This document shows positions 18,413 to 27,547 of a DNA stretch of 64,000 nt, in pieces. Every line of letters begins with the position of its first letter. Positions within the stretch are counted from its first letter, which is position 1. A program made the translations under genes and the position numbers. A model generated the notes under the pieces. That model ran no database searches. It saw nothing but the letters and a program-made list of their open reading frames with translations, and was not told where the DNA came from. Location of the stretch: the NCBI RefSeq assembly GCF_004912195.1, contig NZ_STGW01000007.1, positions 118,235-182,234 on the forward strand, given 5' to 3'. This DNA is from Nocardioides caeni (GTDB lineage: Bacteria; Actinomycetota; Actinomycetes; Propionibacteriales; Nocardioidaceae).

Positions 18413-19414
18413 ATGAGCACCCACACCGACCCGTCCGTCGGGGCGACCGCCACCGCGGCCGCTCCGGCGGGCGGGTCCGCCCCCGACCGCCGGCGCCTGA
18501 TCCGGCGCCACCGGAGATCCCGCTGGGACCTCAAGCTCTCGCCGTATCTCTACATCTCCCCGTTCTTCCTGCTGTTCGCAGTGGTGGGGCTCTATCCACT
18601 GCTCTACACCGGCTATCTGTCGCTCTTCGACTGGAACCGGGCCTACTACGTCCGCGGCGAGTTCGTCGGCCTCGACAACTACGAGTTCGTCCTGACCGAT
18701 CCCGTGTTCCAGAAGTCCCTGGTCAACACGTTCTCGATCTTCGTGATGTCGTCGATCCCGCAGGTCGTCGTGGCCGTGGCGGTCGCCGCGATGCTGGACC
18801 GGCGACTGCGCGCGAGCACGTGGTGGCGGATGAGCGTCCTGCTGCCCTTCGTGGTGGCGCCCACGGCGGCCGTGCTGATCTTCGGCAGCCTGTTCGCCGA
18901 CCAGTACGGCCTCATCAACCAGGCGCTCGATGCGATGGGGTTGGACAAGATCCGCTGGCACGTCGACCGCTGGTGGAGCCACCTCGCGATCGCGGGGATG
19001 GTCAACTGGCGCTGGACGGGCTACAACGCGCTGATCTTCCTGGCCGCCATGCAGGCCGTCCCCCGCGACCTCTACGAGGCGGCGTCGCTCGACGGCGCCG
19101 GGCGCGTGCGGCAGTTCTTCTCCGTCACCTTGCCGATGATCAGGCCGACGATGATCTTCGTCATCATCACCAGCACCATCGGCGGACTGCAGATCTTCAC
19201 CGAGCCCCGTCTCTTCGACGACACCCCCAACCGTGAGGGCGGCCCCGACCACCAATACATGACCTCGACGCTCTACATCTACGTCAAGGGCATCGAGGAC
19301 CAGTTCTACGGTCGCGCCTCCGCCGCCGCCTGGGTGCTGTTCCTCGTCATCGTCACGATCGCGCTGCTCAACTTCGCGATCACCCGCTGGGCGACCAGGA
19401 GGTCCGTCGCATGA
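18413..19414 (+). CDS. ABC sugar permease 1
   Basis: A 333-residue MalF-type permease with six predicted membrane helices after a hydrophilic N-terminus of about 45 residues. The EAA-loop that docks with the ATPase is seen as DLYEAASLDGAGRVRQFF (about 218-235). The start ATG is at 18413 and the stop overlaps the next gene (ATGA), so the two permeases are coupled. It should pair with the second permease to form the membrane channel. Confidence 0.9.
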   Translation: MSTHTDPSVGATATAAAPAGGSAPDRRRLIRRHRRSRWDLKLSPYLYISPFFLLFAVVGLYPLLYTGYLSLFDWNRAYYVRGEFVGLDNYEFVLTDPVFQKSLVNTFSIFVMSSIPQVVVAVAVAAMLDRRLRASTWWRMSVLLPFVVAPTAAVLIFGSLFADQYGLINQALDAMGLDKIRWHVDRWWSHLAIAGMVNWRWTGYNALIFLAAMQAVPRDLYEAASLDGAGRVRQFFSVTLPMIRPTMIFVIITSTIGGLQIFTEPRLFDDTPNREGGPDHQYMTSTLYIYVKGIEDQFYGRASAAAWVLFLVIVTIALLNFAITRWATRRSVA

Positions 19415-20277
19415 GTGCTCCCGTCCTGAGCGGCCGCACCCGCAGCCGTCGTACGTCGGACCGACCGGGCTTCCTCGTCTACGGGCTCCTCGTGGCGTTC
19501 GTCGTCGGCTCGGCGCTCCCGCTCTACTGGTCCTTCGTCATCGGCTCCCACACCAAGGAGACCGCCGACGACTTCCCGCCACCGATCCTGCCGGGCGGGC
19601 ACTTCCTCGACAACGCCCGACGGGTGCTCGACACCGTGGAGTTCTGGCAGGCGCTGGCCAACAGCCTGATCGTGTCGACGGTCTGCGCGACCTCGGTCGT
19701 CGTCTTCTCCACGCTGGCGGGCTATTCGTTCGCCAAGCTCCGCTTCCGCGGTCGCAACGCCGGCATGGCGTTCGTGGTGATGACGATGGCGGTGCCGACG
19801 CAGCTGGCGATCGTGCCGCTCTTCATCGTGATGCGCGACCTCGGGCTGCTCGACACGCTCGCCGCCGTCGCCCTGCCGACGATGGTGACCGCCTTCGGGG
19901 TCTTCTTCATGCGGCAGTACCTCAGCGACGCCGTCCCCGACGAGCTGATCGAGGCCGCCCGGATGGACGGCTGCACGATGATCCGGACCTTCTGGACGGT
20001 CGCCGTCCCGGCCGGGCGTCCGGCGATGGCGATCCTGTTCCTCTTCACCTTCATGCAGGTCTGGACCGACTACATGTGGCCGCTGGTCGCGCTGCAGAAG
20101 ACAGAGACCCTGCAGATCGCGCTCGACCGCCTGGCCCTCACCGGCCAGGGCCAGACCACCGACTACGCCCTCGTCCTCGCCGGCACCGGGATGGCCACCA
20201 TTCCGCTGCTCGCACTCTTCGTCCTCGCCGGTCGACAGCTGGTCGCCGGCATCATGCAAGGAGCAGTGAAGGGATGA
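19411..20277 (+). CDS. ABC sugar permease 2
   Basis: A 288-residue MalG-type permease with six predicted helices and the EAA loop DELIEAARMDGCTMIRTFW (about 176-194). Its ATG overlaps the upstream stop, and its own TGA overlaps the start of the beta-glucosidase, so all three are coupled in one operon. It imports the same sugar, probably a beta-glucoside or cello-oligosaccharide judging from the GH1 partner. Confidence 0.9.
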   Translation: MSAPVLSGRTRSRRTSDRPGFLVYGLLVAFVVGSALPLYWSFVIGSHTKETADDFPPPILPGGHFLDNARRVLDTVEFWQALANSLIVSTVCATSVVVFSTLAGYSFAKLRFRGRNAGMAFVVMTMAVPTQLAIVPLFIVMRDLGLLDTLAAVALPTMVTAFGVFFMRQYLSDAVPDELIEAARMDGCTMIRTFWTVAVPAGRPAMAILFLFTFMQVWTDYMWPLVALQKTETLQIALDRLALTGQGQTTDYALVLAGTGMATIPLLALFVLAGRQLVAGIMQGAVKG

Positions 20278-21728
20278 CCTCCCGCAACTTCCCCCCCGGA
20301 TTCCTCCTCGGCGCCGCCACCGCGGCCTTCCAGATCGAGGGTGCCGTCGACGACGACGGCCGGACCCCGTCGATCTGGGACACCTTCGCCCGCGTCCCGG
20401 GCGCGGTCCTGGGCGGCGACACCGGTGATGTCGCGTGCGACCACTACCACCGGATGCCGGCCGACGTCGCGCTGATGAAGGAGCTGGGCCTGTCGTCCTA
20501 CCGCTTCTCCATCGCGTGGCCGCGGGTGCGCCCCGACGGCGGCGCGCCGAACCAGAAGGGCATCGACTTCTACTCCCGGCTCGTCGACGAGCTCCTCGAG
20601 GCCGACATCCTCCCCTGGGTGACCCTGCACCACTGGGACCTCCCGCAGGCGTTGGAGGACGAGGGCGGCTGGCTGGTCCGCGACACCGCCGAGCGGTTCC
20701 GCGACTTCGCGCTGACGACGTACGACGCCCTCGGCGACCGCGTGCGGCACTGGACCACGCTCAACGAGCCGTGGTGCTCGGCCTTCCTCGGCTACACCGG
20801 CGGGCAGCACGCGCCGGGACGGCAGGAGGGCGTGGCGGGGGTCATCGCCGCCCACCACCTGATGCTCGCGCACGGCCTGACGATCGACGAGCTGCGGCAT
20901 CAGGGCCGGGCCGACGACGTCCTCGGCATCACCCTGAACCTGACGGTGCCCGAGCCGTTCGACCCCGACGAGCTCGCCGACGTCGACGCGGCGGAGCGGG
21001 TCGACGTGTTCTGGAACCGCATCTTCCTCGACCCGATCCTGCTCGGCCGGCACGCCCGCGGACTGGAGGAGCGGACCGCGGGGATGACGTGGCGCGGCCA
21101 GACGTGGCAGGAGTTCGTGCGCGACGGCGACCTCGCCCTGATCGGCGCTCCGCTCGACGTGCTGGGCGTGAACTACTACCACGGCGACGCCGCCTCGGGT
21201 CGCCCCCATCCTGAGCCCGAGCTCCTCGGCTCCCGGATCGTGCACCCGCCGCGGCCCGTCGTCTCGCCCTTCCCGGGCGGTGCCGACATCACCTTCCCGC
21301 GCCGCGGTCTGCCGGTCACGGGGCTGGACTGGGAGGTGCAGCCCGAGGGGCTGACCCGCCTGCTCGTGCGGCTGCGCGACGAGTACGACGCGCCGCCGAT
21401 CCACGTCACCGAGAACGGCGCCGCCTACCCTGACACCGTCGACGCCGACGGGCGCGTCCACGACATCGAGCGACGGGCCTTCCTCGCGGACCACCTGGGC
21501 GCCATCCTGGACGCGATCGACGCCGGCGTCGACGTGCGTGGCTACTTCGCGTGGTCGCTGCTCGACAACTTCGAGTGGGCCTACGGCTACGAGCAGCGCT
21601 TCGGGATCGTCCACGTCGACTACGAGACCCAGGAGCGGATCGTCAAGGACAGTGGCCGGTGGTATGCCGACGTGGCTCGCGCCGGTCGGCTGCTGGACGT
21701 GCCGGTGGACGCGGGGGCGGTGGGTTAA
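20274..21728 (+). CDS. GH1 beta-glucosidase
   Basis: A 484-residue glycoside hydrolase family 1 enzyme. It carries the N-terminal PPGFLLGAATAAFQIEGA signature, the acid/base glutamate E165 in TLNEPW and the nucleophile E380 in VTENGAAY, and YFAWSLLDNFEWAYGY near the C-terminus. It is cytoplasmic (no signal peptide), fitting import of intact beta-glucosides by the upstream ABC system and hydrolysis inside. The ATG at 20274 overlaps the permease stop. Confidence 0.93.
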   Translation: MTSRNFPPGFLLGAATAAFQIEGAVDDDGRTPSIWDTFARVPGAVLGGDTGDVACDHYHRMPADVALMKELGLSSYRFSIAWPRVRPDGGAPNQKGIDFYSRLVDELLEADILPWVTLHHWDLPQALEDEGGWLVRDTAERFRDFALTTYDALGDRVRHWTTLNEPWCSAFLGYTGGQHAPGRQEGVAGVIAAHHLMLAHGLTIDELRHQGRADDVLGITLNLTVPEPFDPDELADVDAAERVDVFWNRIFLDPILLGRHARGLEERTAGMTWRGQTWQEFVRDGDLALIGAPLDVLGVNYYHGDAASGRPHPEPELLGSRIVHPPRPVVSPFPGGADITFPRRGLPVTGLDWEVQPEGLTRLLVRLRDEYDAPPIHVTENGAAYPDTVDADGRVHDIERRAFLADHLGAILDAIDAGVDVRGYFAWSLLDNFEWAYGYEQRFGIVHVDYETQERIVKDSGRWYADVARAGRLLDVPVDAGAVG

Positions 21729-21729
21729 C

Positions 21730-22773
21730 GTGCCGCGGGTGACCCACCAGCCGCCCGACCAGGGACCGGGCCAGGCGCCCACCCTCGACGAGGTGGCCCG
21801 GCTCGCCGGCGTCTCGCGCGCGACGGCATCGCGGGCGATCAACGGCGGCAACCGGGTCTCCCAGAGCGCCCAGACGGCCGTCGCGGAGGCGGTGCGCACC
21901 CTCGGCTACAGCCCCAACCCGGCGGCGCGGAGTCTCGTCACCCGGCGCACCGACTCGGTTGCCCTGGTCGTCCCCGAGCCCGACGAGCGCGTCTTCTCCG
22001 ACCCGTTCTTCGTGCACACCCTGCGCGCGGTCAACCGGGTGCTGGCGGCGCGCGACCTGCAGCTCGTGCTGCTGCTCGCGCGCCCCGAGGACGAGAGCCG
22101 GATGCTGCGCTACCTGGGTGAGCGCCACATCGACGGCGCCATCGTCGTCTCCCACCACCAGAACGACCGGCTCGCCGAGCACCTCGCGGCGCTGGGCCTG
22201 CCGTGCGCGTTCGTCGGGCGCCCGTGGACCGGGGAGGACCGCGTGGCCTACGTCGACACCGACAACGAGGCAGGGAGCCGGGCGGCCACCGAGCTGCTGA
22301 TCAGCCGGGGCCGCCGGGTCATCGGCCACGTCGCCGGTCCGGACGACATGACGGCCGCCGCCGACCGGCGGGCCGGTTGGCGCTCGGCCGTGACCACCGC
22401 AGGTCTGCGCGACGACCTCGTCGCCTGCGGCGACTTCACCGAGATCGGCGGCGAGGAGGCGACCCGCGCGCTGCTCGCGCAGTGCGAGGAGATCGACGGT
22501 CTCGTCGTCGCCTCGGACCTGATGGCCGTGGGCGTGGTGCGGGTCCTCGAGGCCGCGGGACGCCGGGTCCCCGACGACGTGGCCGTGGTGGGCTATGACG
22601 ACCTCGGCGTCGCCGAGCGCATCACTCCCCCGCTCACCACCATCCGCCAGCCCATCGGCGACATGGCGGAGCAGGCCGCCCGGATGCTGCTCGACCAGAT
22701 CGATGAGCGCCGGGCGCCGCGCGCCGTGCGCGTCGTCTTCCCGCCGACCGTCGTCGAGCGCGCCAGCACCTGA
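21730..22773 (+). CDS. LacI-family regulator of beta-glucoside operon
   Basis: A 347-residue LacI/GalR regulator. The N-terminal headpiece TLDEVARLAGVSRATASRAI (about 18-37) is followed by GNRVSQSAQ and the hinge, then a periplasmic-binding-protein-like effector domain. It begins one base after the GH1 stop, so it ends the operon. GTG at 21730 is the most upstream in-frame start after the stop; GTG at 21739 is an alternative. It probably represses its own operon via the two operators at 16843 and 16953 and responds to a cello-oligosaccharide. Confidence 0.88.
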   Translation: MPRVTHQPPDQGPGQAPTLDEVARLAGVSRATASRAINGGNRVSQSAQTAVAEAVRTLGYSPNPAARSLVTRRTDSVALVVPEPDERVFSDPFFVHTLRAVNRVLAARDLQLVLLLARPEDESRMLRYLGERHIDGAIVVSHHQNDRLAEHLAALGLPCAFVGRPWTGEDRVAYVDTDNEAGSRAATELLISRGRRVIGHVAGPDDMTAAADRRAGWRSAVTTAGLRDDLVACGDFTEIGGEEATRALLAQCEEIDGLVVASDLMAVGVVRVLEAAGRRVPDDVAVVGYDDLGVAERITPPLTTIRQPIGDMAEQAARMLLDQIDERRAPRAVRVVFPPTVVERAST

Positions 22774-22848
22774 GCCTGCAGCTGGCCAGCACGTGGGTCT
22801 GGTCTGGGGATCGGCTGAGCGAACTCGGCGAAAAGCCACGGCTCAGCG

Positions 22849-23877
22849 GTGCGGGTCCGCTTGGATGGGCAGGTGCTGCTGGATCTGCAACTCGACGGCC
22901 GTCCCGACCGGGCGCTGAGCCGCGCCCGCGAGCTGACCGAGGCCGGTGCGGCCGGCCTGTTCACCTTCGAGGGACCGCACGACGTCTTCCTGCCCCTGGC
23001 CGCGGTGGCCGGGCAGGTGCCGACGGACCTGATGACCAACGTCGCCATCGCGATGCCCCGCTCCCCGATGCACCTGGCGCACGCCGCCTGGGACCTGCAG
23101 CTGATGTCGGGCGGACGGTTCCGCCTGGGCCTCGGCTCGCAGATCCAGCCCCACATCGAGAAGAGGTACGGCGCCACCTGGTCGCCGCCCGCGGCGCGGA
23201 TGCGGGAAATCGTGGCCGCCATCAAGGCGATCCTGCACGCCTGGGAGACCGGCGAGCGGCTGGACTTCCGGGGCGAGCACACCCGACACACGCTGATGCC
23301 GCCGACCTTCGTGCCCGGTCCGAACCCGTTCGGTCCGCCGCCGATCCTCCTCGGCGCCCTCGGTCCGCTGATGACCCGCACCGCGGCCGAGGTCGCCGAC
23401 GGCCTGCTCGTCATGCCCTTCCACTCGCTCCGGCACCTCGAGGAGCGCACACTCCCGGCGGTCCGCGAGGGCCTCGAGCGGAGCGGTCGCCGGATGGATG
23501 ACTTCGCGATCCTGCCCCAGGCGATCGTCGCGATGGGCCGCACCGAGCAGGAGGTGCAGGCGGCGCGCACCGGCGTGCGGGGGCTGCTCGCGTTCTACGG
23601 GTCGACTCCGGCGTACCGCCCGGTGCTGGAGGTCGAGGGCTGGGCCGACCTGCAGCCCGAGCTCAACCGGCTCTCCAAGACCGGCGACCTCGCCGCGATG
23701 TTCGGCCTGGTCAGCGACGAGATGCTGGAGACGATCGCCGTCGCCGGCACTCCCGAGGAGTGCGCGGCCGAGATCCGCCATCGCTTCGGCGCGGTGGCCG
23801 AGCGGGTCTGCTGCTACTTTCCGGGTTACGAGCCGCCGGTCGAGCAGATCGCCGCGCTCGCGTCCGCCCTGAAGTAG
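22849..23877 (+). CDS. LLM-class F420-dependent oxidoreductase
   Basis: A 342-residue luciferase-like monooxygenase fold protein resembling the TIGR03617-type F420-dependent subgroup. It has the family's VAIAMPRSPMHLAHAAWDLQ and GRFRLGLGSQIQPH segments (about 66-105), which bind coenzyme F420. The specific substrate is unknown. The GTG at 22849 gives a normal N-terminus (MRVRLDGQ); no good SD is seen. It is convergent with the iron regulator. Confidence 0.8.
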   Translation: MRVRLDGQVLLDLQLDGRPDRALSRARELTEAGAAGLFTFEGPHDVFLPLAAVAGQVPTDLMTNVAIAMPRSPMHLAHAAWDLQLMSGGRFRLGLGSQIQPHIEKRYGATWSPPAARMREIVAAIKAILHAWETGERLDFRGEHTRHTLMPPTFVPGPNPFGPPPILLGALGPLMTRTAAEVADGLLVMPFHSLRHLEERTLPAVREGLERSGRRMDDFAILPQAIVAMGRTEQEVQAARTGVRGLLAFYGSTPAYRPVLEVEGWADLQPELNRLSKTGDLAAMFGLVSDEMLETIAVAGTPEECAAEIRHRFGAVAERVCCYFPGYEPPVEQIAALASALK

Positions 23878-23878
23878 G

Positions 23879-23890
23879 TGACGGCCGTCA
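23879..23890. repeat. TGACGGCCGTCA palindrome, first copy
   Basis: A perfect 12-bp palindrome one base after the LLM stop codon. The same 12-mer forms the core of the 26-bp palindrome at 23990-24015, so the two bracket the 128-bp convergent gap, which otherwise shows no gene. Confidence 0.6.
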
Positions 23891-23989
23891 GGGGTGTCCG
23901 GGTGGTGCGCTGGCAAGGCGGAGGAGGGAGGCGGCCTTCAAGCGGAGCGGGCCGTCGACCGACGACAACGCGGCCAGGGCGCCGCCCGG

Positions 23990-24015
23990 GCGCCTCTGAC
24001 GGCCGTCAGAGGCGC
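23990..24015. terminator. 26-bp perfect palindrome at ideR stop
   Basis: The two 13-base arms GCGCCTCTGACGG and CCGTCAGAGGCGC meet without a loop. It includes the ideR stop codon (24006-24008) and lies between convergent genes, so it probably terminates one or both transcripts, although no T-tract follows. Confidence 0.6.
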
Positions 24016-24692
24016 TTGACGAAGATATGGTCGGCGGCCTCGGAGAAGATCTCCGCGGTCTCGCCGCCGGCGCCGACGAGCACGCCGTCGGGGGTGGCCT
24101 CGATGGTGATGGTCTTGTCGGGCAGGGCGCCGACGCGACGCATGGCGCTCATCAGCGCCTCGTCCTTCTGCATCTCCTCGGAGATGCGCCGGACCAGCAC
24201 GCGGGTGCTCTCGGTGCTCGCGGCCTTCGACAGAGGCTCGACGTCGGTCATGAAGCTCTCGCCGAGCTTCTCCTCGCCGAGCTCACCGAGGCCCGGGATG
24301 GGGTTGCCGTAGGGCGACTCCGTGGGATGGTCGAGGAGCTCGATGAGCCGCTTCTCGACGGTCTCGGAGATGACGTGCTCCCATCGGCACGCCTCCTCGT
24401 GGACGAGCTCCCAGTCGAGGCCGATGACGTCGGTCAGCAGCCGCTCGGCCAGCCGGTGCTTGCGCATGACCCGGACGGCCAGACGACGGCCCTCCTCGGT
24501 CAGCTCGAGGTGGCGGTCGCCCTCGACGGTGAGCAGCCCGTCGCGCTCCATCCGCGCGACGGTCTGCGAGACGGTGGGGCCGCTCTGGTGCAGCCGCTCG
24601 GCGATCCTGGCGCGCAGCGGGACGATCCCCTCCTCGATCAGTTCGTAGATCGTGCGGAGATACATCTCGGTGGTGTCGATCAGGTCGCTCAC
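24006..24692 (-). CDS. ideR: DtxR/IdeR-family iron-dependent regulator
   Basis: A 228-residue metal-dependent regulator closely resembling IdeR. The N-terminal winged helix begins [16 protein letters not shown] and contains the recognition helix region [18 protein letters not shown]. The metal-site and dimerisation domain has [11 protein letters not shown] and [10 protein letters not shown] with the expected His, Glu, Cys ligands. A C-terminal SH3-like domain ends the protein. With Fe(II) such proteins repress siderophore genes and control iron storage. I prefer GTG at 24690-24692 over the ATG at 24701 because homologues start right at this residue and AACAAT sits 7 nt upstream. Confidence 0.9.
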   Translation of the reverse strand: MSDLIDTTEMYLRTIYELIEEGIVPLRARIAERLHQSGPTVSQTVARMERDGLLTVEGDRHLELTEEGRRLAVRVMRKHRLAERLLTDVIGLDWELVHEEACRWEHVISETVEKRLIELLDHPTESPYGNPIPGLGELGEEKLGESFMTDVEPLSKAASTESTRVLVRRISEEMQKDEALMSAMRRVGALPDKTITIEATPDGVLVGAGGETAEIFSEAADHIFVKRL

Positions 24693-24784
24693 GGGCCCCA
24701 TTGTTCCCTATGGGGTCACGCCGGGCACATGCCGAGCCGTCTGCCGGACCAACTCCTGCTCGGTCGGGCTGGCAGGCTGGTGCC

Positions 24785-25498
24785 GTGAGCACCTTGCGCA
24801 TCCCCCGCCGGTTCAACGGGCCGCCCTCCTCCGGCAACGGCGGCTGGGTGGCCGGTGCGCTCGCCGCGACGCACCCGGCTGCCACGACGGGTCCGGTCAC
24901 GGTGACGCTGCGGCGGCCACCGCCGCTGGAGACCCCGCTGACGTTGTCGCAGGACGGCGACCGGCTCGAGGCTCGCCACGGGGACCTGCTGGTTGCCGAG
25001 GCCTCCTCCGCCGTGGCGGCGCCCGCACCGGTCGCGGGCGTCGACCCGGCCCGTGCGGAGGAGGCCATGGCGTCGTACCCCGGGCTGGGGACGCACCCCT
25101 TCCCCACCTGCTTCGTGTGCGGTCCGGGACGCGCGCAGGGCGACGGGCTGCGGATCTTCCCGGGCCGGGTCGCCGAGCACGCGGTGGCGGCGGTGTGGAC
25201 GCCCGACGAGGACGCCGCGCGGGACCCGGCGACGACCTGGGCAGCGCTGGACTGCCCCGGCGGATGGGCCTCCGACATCGAGGACCGCCCCGCGGTGCTC
25301 GGCCGAATGACGGCCGTGGTGCACCGCCAGCCCGAGGCCGGCGTACCGCACGTCGTCGTCGGCGAGCTGCGCCGCGTGGACGGACGCAAGTCGTTCACGG
25401 CCGCGACCCTCCATGCCGTGGCCGACGGGCGGTGCGACGAAGTGGTCGCGACCGCCGAGCACGTCTGGATCGCCATCGACCCCGAGGAGTTCCGATGA
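24785..25498 (+). CDS. Hotdog-fold thioesterase-like protein with CFVCGP motif
   Basis: A 237-residue protein with no signal peptide. A central PFPTCFVCGPGRAQGDGLRI segment (about 109-128) recalls hypothetical hotdog-superfamily proteins that carry a CFVCG motif. Two beta-rich halves flank it. I do not recognise a defined reaction. GTG at 24785 is six bases after CAGGCT, a possible leaderless arrangement. The stop overlaps the start of the alpha-glucosidase gene (ATGA), so they are co-translated although no functional link is evident. Confidence 0.65.
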   Translation: MSTLRIPRRFNGPPSSGNGGWVAGALAATHPAATTGPVTVTLRRPPPLETPLTLSQDGDRLEARHGDLLVAEASSAVAAPAPVAGVDPARAEEAMASYPGLGTHPFPTCFVCGPGRAQGDGLRIFPGRVAEHAVAAVWTPDEDAARDPATTWAALDCPGGWASDIEDRPAVLGRMTAVVHRQPEAGVPHVVVGELRRVDGRKSFTAATLHAVADGRCDEVVATAEHVWIAIDPEEFR

Positions 25499-27084
25499 CC
25501 AGAACGACCCCGCACCCGTGGTGGTACGACGCCGTCGTCTACCAGGTCTATCTCCGCAGCTTCGCCGACTCCGACGGTGACGGAGTCGGCGACCTGCCCG
25601 GCATCACCGCCCACCTCCCCCAGCTGCGCGACCTCGGGGTGGACGCCCTGTGGATCACGCCGTTCTATGCCTCGCCGCAGAAGGACCACGGCTACGACGT
25701 CGCCGACTACCGTGACGTCGACCCGCTGTTCGGTCAGCTGTCCGACGTCGACACGCTGCTGACGACGGCTCACGACCTCGATCTGCGGGTGATCGTCGAC
25801 CTGGTGCCCAACCACACCTCCGACCAGCACGAGTGGTTCCGGGCGGCGCTCGCGGCCACGCCCGGATCGCCGGAGCGGGCCCGCTACCTCTTCCGCGACG
25901 GCCGGGGTCCCGGCGGCGACGAGCCGCCCAACAACTGGATGTCGATCTTCGGCGGGCCCGCCTGGACGCGTGTGACGGAGGCCGACGGCGAGCCCGGTCA
26001 GTGGTTCCTGCATCTCTTCGACAGCACGCAGCCCGACCTCGACTGGCGCAACCCCGAGGTGGGCGACATGTTCGAGGACGTGCTGCGCTTCTGGCTCGAC
26101 CGCGGCGTCGACGGCTTCCGCGTCGACGTCGCCCACGGGCTCTACAAGGAGGCCTCGCTGCGCGACCAGGTCCGGCCCTCGAAGGCGGAGGCCAAGGCCG
26201 CCGAGTCGATGGTCGAGCGGACGGTGCGCGACGAGCCGATGTGGGAGCAGCCGGAGGTCCACGAGGTCTATCGCCGCTGGCGCCGGGTGCTCGAGTCCTA
26301 CGACGGCGAGCGGATGGCTGTCGCCGAGGCCTGGACGCAGACCGCGGAGTCGATGGCGGAGTTCATCCGGCCCGACGAGCTGCACCAGGCGTTCAACTTC
26401 GGCTTCCTGGGCACCCCGTGGTCGGCCGAGGAGTTCGCGGAGGTCATCGAGCACTCGATCGAGGCCGTCTCCGCCGCCGCGGCCGCACCCACCTGGGTGC
26501 TGTCCAACCACGACGTCGAGCGCCATCCCACGCGCTACGGCGGCGGGGAGAGCGGTCTGGCGCGGGCCCGCGCGGCCACGCTCGTGATGCTGGCCCTGCC
26601 CGGATCGGCCTACCTCTACCAGGGCGAGGAGCTCGGGCTGGAGCAGGTCGACGTGCCGCCGGAGGCACGGCAGGACCCGTCCTGGTTCCGCACCGGCCAG
26701 CCGGGCCGTGACGGCTGCCGGGTCCCGCTCCCCTGGTCGGGCGACGCCCCGCCCTACGGCTTCGGCGGCAGCACCCAGCCGTGGATCCCGCAGCCCGACG
26801 ACTGGGCGGACCTGACCGTCGCAGCCCAGTCGGCCGACCCCGCCTCGACCCTGGCGTTCTATCGCAGCGCGCTCGCGGCGCGGCGGCGATTCCTCGTCGG
26901 TGCCGACGAGGCCACCTCCGTCGAGGCGGACGATGGCCTGCTCGTCGTACGACGGGCAGGGGTCACGATCGTCCTCAACGCGTCGACGGCGCCGGCGCCC
27001 CTGCCGGACGGTGAGGTGCTGGTCAGCAGCGGTCCCCTGGCGGGCGGGCAGTTGCCGCCGGACACGGCGGCCTGGGTGCGGTGA
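25495..27084 (+). CDS. GH13 alpha-glucosidase / alpha-amylase family
   Basis: A 529-residue GH13 enzyme of the oligo-1,6-glucosidase / alpha-glucosidase type. It begins with WWYDAVVYQVYLRSFADSDG. The conserved regions are DLVPNHTS (region I), GFRVDVAHG with nucleophile D211 (region II), AVAEAW with acid/base E278 (region III) and SNHDVERH (region IV). It lacks a signal peptide, so it acts on imported malto- or isomalto-oligosaccharides, sucrose or trehalose in the cytoplasm. The ATG at 25495 overlaps the upstream stop. Confidence 0.9.
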   Translation: MTRTTPHPWWYDAVVYQVYLRSFADSDGDGVGDLPGITAHLPQLRDLGVDALWITPFYASPQKDHGYDVADYRDVDPLFGQLSDVDTLLTTAHDLDLRVIVDLVPNHTSDQHEWFRAALAATPGSPERARYLFRDGRGPGGDEPPNNWMSIFGGPAWTRVTEADGEPGQWFLHLFDSTQPDLDWRNPEVGDMFEDVLRFWLDRGVDGFRVDVAHGLYKEASLRDQVRPSKAEAKAAESMVERTVRDEPMWEQPEVHEVYRRWRRVLESYDGERMAVAEAWTQTAESMAEFIRPDELHQAFNFGFLGTPWSAEEFAEVIEHSIEAVSAAAAAPTWVLSNHDVERHPTRYGGGESGLARARAATLVMLALPGSAYLYQGEELGLEQVDVPPEARQDPSWFRTGQPGRDGCRVPLPWSGDAPPYGFGGSTQPWIPQPDDWADLTVAAQSADPASTLAFYRSALAARRRFLVGADEATSVEADDGLLVVRRAGVTIVLNASTAPAPLPDGEVLVSSGPLAGGQLPPDTAAWVR

Positions 27085-27088
27085 CGGC

Positions 27089-27547
27089 TCAGGCCTCGAG
27101 GGCCTCGTTGTAGCGACGCAGCGACACGACGACCTGCTCGATCTCGACCGGGTCCCAGTCCTCGAGGCGGGCGGCGAGCATCGCGCTGCGCTCGCTGGCC
27201 ACGGCCTCGAGGCGGCGCAGGCCCTCGGCGCTGACGCTGAGCAGCGTGGCGCGGCCGTCGTCGGGGTCGGGGGCCCGGTCGAGCAGGCCGAGGTCGATGA
27301 GGTGCTGGACCTGTCGACTGATCGCGCCCTTGTCGATGTCGAACACGGTCGAGAGCGCCGAGGCCCGCATCGGGCCGTGGTCGCGGACGTGGCCGAGCAT
27401 CAGGTAGGTGCTGGGCAGCAGGTCGGGGTGGACCTGCCGGGCCCGCTCACCGATCACCCGTCGCACGCGGCGGATGAGGACGCCGACCTCCCCCTCGAGC
27501 TCGCGCAGGACGGCTGCGCGCTCGGCCCGGGCCGCGGAGGTGGTCAC
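27089..27547 (-). CDS. MarR-family regulator, co-transcribed with MFS pump
   Basis: A 152-residue winged-helix regulator. The recognition region is MRASALSTVFDIDKGAISRQVQHL (split about 60-83), followed by the wing DPDDGRATLLSVS. The GTG start (27545-27547) overlaps the stop of the upstream MFS gene as GTGA, so it is the second gene of that operon. It probably represses the operon through the inverted repeat at 29180-29203 and releases it on binding a pump substrate. Confidence 0.85.
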   Translation of the reverse strand: MTTSAARAERAAVLRELEGEVGVLIRRVRRVIGERARQVHPDLLPSTYLMLGHVRDHGPMRASALSTVFDIDKGAISRQVQHLIDLGLLDRAPDPDDGRATLLSVSAEGLRRLEAVASERSAMLAARLEDWDPVEIEQVVVSLRRYNEALEA

